This document shows, one piece after another, positions 62,457 through 64,000 of a stretch of 64,000 nt of DNA. The translations under genes and the position numbers were made by a program. This stretch comes from Pedobacter steynii (GTDB taxonomy: Bacteria; Bacteroidota; Bacteroidia; Sphingobacteriales; Sphingobacteriaceae): positions 124,001 to 188,000 of the forward strand of contig NZ_FNGY01000001.1 in assembly GCF_900103665.1 (NCBI RefSeq). The letters run 5' to 3'. How positions within the stretch are numbered: position 1 is the first letter of the stretch; every line of letters starts with the position of its first letter. Under the pieces are notes generated by a model, which did no database searches, was not told the origin of the DNA, and worked only from the letters and a program-made list of their open reading frames with translations.

Positions 62457-64000
62457 ATGAAAAAATTCTTATTGTGGTTTATAGCAACCGGAATTCTGTT
62501 CTCAGGTTGTAAGAAATTAGATCAAACACCACAGGATACGGCAACAAATGCAGCCGTATTTGGAAATGAAAAAGGACTGGAGTTGTATGCAAATTCATTT
62601 TATAAGCTATTGCCAAGGGCCTCGGACGCCCATAAAGGAGATGCAATGTCTGATTATGCCGCGCGCAGTCAGGCGCCTAATTTTTTACTGGAAGGGGCTT
62701 TTGGTTCCAGACAGAGTGATGGTTGGAAATGGGAGAACCTGAGGAACATTAATTATTTTCTGGAGAATAACAAGGATCCTAAAGTGCCTGTTGCCATCAG
62801 AACGCAATACAACGCACTGGCGAGATTTTTCAGGGCTTATTTTTATTATGATAAGGTGAGGAGGTTTGGCGATGTACCCTGGATCAACAAAACATTTAAA
62901 GTAGATGATCCGGACCTATATAAGGGTAGGGATACCCGTAGTTTAGTGATGGATTCTGTGCTGGCAGATTTGAATTACGCCTGCGATAACCTGACGAGAA
63001 TAACCGATAATTCCCGTTCATTGATTACTAAATATGTGGCCCTTGGTTTTAAATCAAGAATTTGTTTATATGAAGGAACTTACCGTAAATACCATACAGA
63101 AGCATCCCTAACAGGGACTGCGGATCAATGGTTAAAGGAAGCAGCCGATGCGGCAAAAAAGGTAATCAGCTCAGGCAGTTTCACGTTGAATACTGCTGGT
63201 GGTACGGATCTGGCTTATAGAAATCTTTTTATCAGCACTGCGCCGGTGGCGACAGAGGTGATGTTGGCTTCTGTGGCCGATGCGAACCTGGCGGTTTATA
63301 ATGACGCCAACTGGTGGTGGACAAGTGCAACTTATGGTTCGAGAATCAGCTTAACAAGAATGTTTGTCAACACTTACCTTAATATTGATGGTACACCTTT
63401 TACAGCGCGGGCAGGTTATCAGATCCTTCCATTTACAGAAGAGGTGAAGGGCAGGGATAAACGATTGCAGCAAACCATTAGAATGGGGAGTTACAAACGC
63501 TTAAACGGTGGTACACCTGAGGCAGCTCCGCCTATATTCTCTTACACTTATACCGGTTATCAGCCGATCAAGTGGGTGCTTGATGAGACCGGATATGATG
63601 GTGGTGAAAAGAACATCAATTCTATTTCTTTAATGCGCTACGCGGAAATATTGTTAAACTATGCCGAAGCAAAGGCGGAGTTAGGTGGATTTAATGATAC
63701 CGATTGGCTAACAACAATTGGTGCCTTACGCCAAAGGGCCGGCATCACCGGAGGCTTAACCTCAAAACCTGTCATTCCGGATGCTTATCTGAGAGAAAAC
63801 TATTTCCCTGATATTTTTGATGCAACGCTTTTAGAGATTCGCAGAGAGCGTGGTATTGAACTCTCCCTGGAAGGACTTCGCTTTGATGATATCGTGAGGT
63901 GGAAAAGAGGAGAACTGATGACTAAGGTTTGGAATGGTTTTTATGTTCCGGCATTGAATGTACCAATGGACCTCAACGAAGATGGGGTAATGGATGTTTG
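62457..64000 (+). CDS. SusD/RagB-family surface lipoprotein (partial, runs past the window)
   Basis: The frame from ATG 62457 is open to the window end (about 514 codons seen). Another in-frame ATG at 62430 is possible. Lipoprotein signal MKKFLLWFIATGILFSGCKK with Cys 18, then the SusD fold: FFRAYFYYDKVRRFGDVPW, LMRYAEILLNYAEAKAELG and the C-terminal ERGIELSLEGLRFDDIVRWK. It forms the lid of the SusC barrel and binds the substrate at the cell surface. It follows the SusC gene by 36 bases; the last residues are outside the window. Confidence 0.92.
   Translation, partial: MKKFLLWFIATGILFSGCKKLDQTPQDTATNAAVFGNEKGLELYANSFYKLLPRASDAHKGDAMSDYAARSQAPNFLLEGAFGSRQSDGWKWENLRNINYFLENNKDPKVPVAIRTQYNALARFFRAYFYYDKVRRFGDVPWINKTFKVDDPDLYKGRDTRSLVMDSVLADLNYACDNLTRITDNSRSLITKYVALGFKSRICLYEGTYRKYHTEASLTGTADQWLKEAADAAKKVISSGSFTLNTAGGTDLAYRNLFISTAPVATEVMLASVADANLAVYNDANWWWTSATYGSRISLTRMFVNTYLNIDGTPFTARAGYQILPFTEEVKGRDKRLQQTIRMGSYKRLNGGTPEAAPPIFSYTYTGYQPIKWVLDETGYDGGEKNINSISLMRYAEILLNYAEAKAELGGFNDTDWLTTIGALRQRAGITGGLTSKPVIPDAYLRENYFPDIFDATLLEIRRERGIELSLEGLRFDDIVRWKRGELMTKVWNGFYVPALNVPMDLNEDGVMDV

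Noticed and set aside
1..64000. CRISPR arrays, tRNA or rRNA genes, transposase genes
   Set aside because: No regularly spaced repeats, cloverleaf sequences or transposase motifs were found by eye in the intergenic regions or ORFs.

Overview
The window looks like chromosomal DNA from a Bacteroidota species of the Sphingobacteriaceae, most likely Pedobacter or a close relative. The evidence is a SusC/SusD pair with its own ECF sigma factor and FecR-type anti-sigma factor, split Rhs proteins of the Bacteroidota type, a type VI (subtype iii) VgrG island with a TssD relict, a CusA-CusC fusion pump, -7 boxes of the TAnnTTTG type, and little use of strong Shine-Dalgarno sites. The genus is an inference from protein style; I could not run a search.

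Layout. 1-6706: a copper efflux and storage operon (small Cys-rich exported protein, CusA-CusC fusion, CusB-like lipoprotein, Cys-rich four-helix bundle protein, tiny membrane protein), closed by a 38-bp perfect palindrome. 6791-8671: an AT-rich two-gene island, an OLD/ABC-type ATPase overlapping a Toprim/DUF4276-like protein; this is a candidate, possibly undescribed, anti-phage system. 8730-13712 (minus): secreted GH18 protein, sterol-desaturase-like enzyme and a large AsmA-like protein. 13878-14798: a TPR protein, a decayed nitronate monooxygenase and a repeat-like spacer. 14799-22159: an NtrC/NtrY-type two-component system divergent from a MacAB-like ABC exporter, with clustered inverted half-sites between them. 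22223-27746: small proteins, a DUF417 protein behind a long inverted repeat, a TetR regulator with an operator palindrome in its promoter, an MFS transporter and a lone FtsX-type permease.

27945-38620: a VgrG cargo island without the rest of the T6SS. It holds an internally deleted tssD, vgrG, a small beta-rich protein, a GHSHG hydrolase, a three-TM protein, a LysM protein, a PAAR-like DUF4280 protein, an 893-aa unrecognised putative effector coupled by ATGA to two tandem paralogous lipoproteins (putative immunity), and the first bases of a third copy. 38700-43176: Pif1-like helicase, VirJ-type hydrolase and dnaA with a perfect DnaA box upstream. 43435-51095: an Rhs locus with a truncated N-terminal relict, a C10 tract just before a SpvB-like half, an Rhs core half with a variable toxin-like tip, an overlapping putative immunity gene, a terminator and a frameshifted lipoprotein. 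51198-53744: SMUG2-type glycosylase, ORF6N protein, Crp/Fnr regulator and YegP-family protein. 54116-64000: a TPR/HExxH metalloprotein, then ECF sigma factor, FecR, STN-bearing SusC and SusD (cut by the window end), which form a self-regulated glycan or nutrient uptake locus.

The most interesting parts are the ATPase/Toprim pair, the VgrG island with its unknown large effector and duplicated lipoproteins, the TssD deletion relict, and the Rhs locus with its signs of decay, shuffling and possible phase variation.
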